Origin: Rhodospirillales bacterium
GTDB taxonomy: Bacteria; Pseudomonadota; Alphaproteobacteria; Geminicoccales; Geminicoccaceae
Assembly: GCA_007131045.1 (NCBI GenBank)
Contig: SLRI01000198.1
Coordinates: 1-7,725, forward strand
Direction: 5' to 3'
DNA: 7,725 nucleotides
In this document: in pieces, positions 7,253 to 7,725 of the stretch
Position numbering within the stretch: the first letter of the stretch is position 1
Layout of the letters: every line of letters begins with the position of its first letter
Made by a program: the position numbers and the translations under genes
The notes under the pieces: model-generated
The model's database searches: none
What the model saw: only the letters and a program-made list of their open reading frames with translations
What the model was told of the DNA's origin: nothing

Positions 7253-7419
7253 CGAACGATCCTCCGCGAGGTGAAGTTGTCCGGCGATGCTGGCATCGGA
7301 CGGGCGCCCGTGGTATCCGTCATTTGGCGTAGTGAAGCCGGCGGTGATGACGTAGGCCGAGGGTCGTGCTCGCTTGTCCGTCATTGCCGTCGAACGTTCG
7401 CGACCCGGGGGGAATCGCC
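7253..7419. promoter_or_regulatory. Divergent intergenic region with several short palindromes
   Basis: This 167-bp gap must hold the promoters of both the oxidoreductase (minus) and the LuxR/cyclase gene (plus). I could not pick convincing -35/-10 pairs. It contains three perfect inverted repeats: CGATGCTGGCATCG (7285-7298), CGGGCGCCCG (7301-7310) and CGAACGTTCG (7391-7400), plus a direct repeat TCCGTCATT at 7316-7324 and 7377-7385. The first palindrome is flanked by GTCC and GGAC, so it could also form an imperfect hairpin in the oxidoreductase leader. Operator function is an inference from position and symmetry. Confidence 0.4.
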
Positions 7420-7725
7420 TTGAGGGGCCCGAATCACGGCACCTCGCTGAGCGCTCGTGAATGCGAGGTCGCCGAGCTCTACGTCGAGGGCCTGAGCTAC
7501 AAGGAGATCGCGCGCGATCTCGACATCTCGCCCGCGACCGTGCGCACGCATCTCAACACCATCTACCGCAAGCTCGAGGTCACCAGCCGGATCGAGCTGC
7601 TGCATCGGCTCGACGGCAACGGCAGGGCGCCGGGAACGTCTGAACCTGCGCCCGATCCTGTTGTGGAGCGGCGCCAGCTCACCGTGATGTTCGTCGATCT
7701 GGTCGGCTCGACGGCGCTCGCCGCC
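7420..7725 (+). CDS. LuxR-type HTH fused to class III adenylate/guanylate cyclase, N-terminal part only
   Basis: The frame runs open from TTG at 7420 to the window end (102 codons). Residues 9-65 form a clear LuxR/GerE DNA-binding domain: LSARECEVAELYVEGLSYKE (10-29), then IARDLDISPATVRTHLNTIY (30-49) containing the recognition helix, and RKLEVTSRIELLHRL (50-64). After a short Pro/Gly-rich linker comes RRQLTVMFVDLVGSTALAA (84-102), the opening of a class III nucleotide cyclase catalytic domain, with Asp93 in the position of the first metal-binding Asp. Proteins with this opening often continue into an ATPase and tetratricopeptide region, but that lies outside the window. The TTG start is chosen because GGGGGGA (7407-7413) sits 6 nt upstream and no ATG is in frame before the domain; another TTG at 7384 is possible. 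It could sense a signal, make cAMP or cGMP and bind DNA, and the divergent oxidoreductase is a candidate target. Both roles are inferred. Confidence 0.85.
   Translation, partial: MRGPNHGTSLSARECEVAELYVEGLSYKEIARDLDISPATVRTHLNTIYRKLEVTSRIELLHRLDGNGRAPGTSEPAPDPVVERRQLTVMFVDLVGSTALAA

Noticed and set aside
7253..7384. Possible 44-residue N-terminal extension of the flavin oxidoreductase from ATG 7384
   Set aside because: No ribosome site at 7384, the extension resembles no signal peptide or domain, and GGAGG is well placed before ATG 7252.
5792..7423. A 543-codon plus-strand open frame opposite the flavin oxidoreductase
   Set aside because: It mirrors the codon bias of the oxidoreductase, has no recognisable domain and would start inside the terminator region. 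The minus-strand protein has clear FAD motifs.

Overview
The window is GC-rich DNA with five genes on the minus strand and one on the plus strand. High GC, purine-rich Shine-Dalgarno sites, GTG and TTG starts, and a LuxR-HTH/class III cyclase fusion suggest a proteobacterium. An alphaproteobacterium of the Rhizobiales/Rhodospirillales type is most likely, but this is an inference from style because no rRNA or marker gene is present.

Layout from high to low coordinates. At the right edge, a plus-strand gene starting at 7420 encodes an N-terminal LuxR-type helix-turn-helix joined to the start of a class III adenylate/guanylate cyclase; the window cuts it off. It is divergent from a minus-strand FAD-linked oxidoreductase of the berberine-bridge-enzyme family (5828-7252), and the 167-bp gap between them holds several short palindromes. 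A strong hairpin plus T-run sits at the 3' end of the oxidoreductase, but in the orientation that would end plus-strand transcription, where no gene is visible. Next come a CaCA-family sodium/calcium antiporter (4714-5697) and then a compact minus-strand set of three genes: a nitrilase-superfamily amidohydrolase (3611-4573), a very long Orn/Lys/Arg-type PLP decarboxylase (801-3536), and an ATP-grasp protein (772 to beyond base 1, truncated by the window).

The most interesting part is this three-gene set. The gaps are 74 and 28 bp, each gene has its own Shine-Dalgarno site, and the three chemistries (basic amino-acid decarboxylation, ATP-dependent carboxylate-amine ligation, amide hydrolysis) fit a small pathway that makes and processes an amide of a diamine or agmatine. 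The substrates cannot be read from the sequence. The decarboxylase carries a roughly 40-residue insertion between two catalytic residues, and the ATP-grasp protein has Gln where many relatives have Lys. The antiporter, oxidoreductase and regulator look like separate units; only the oxidoreductase and regulator have a positional argument (divergent promoters) for being linked. No mobile element, tRNA, rRNA or CRISPR array was seen, and no stretch over 300 bp lacks a gene.
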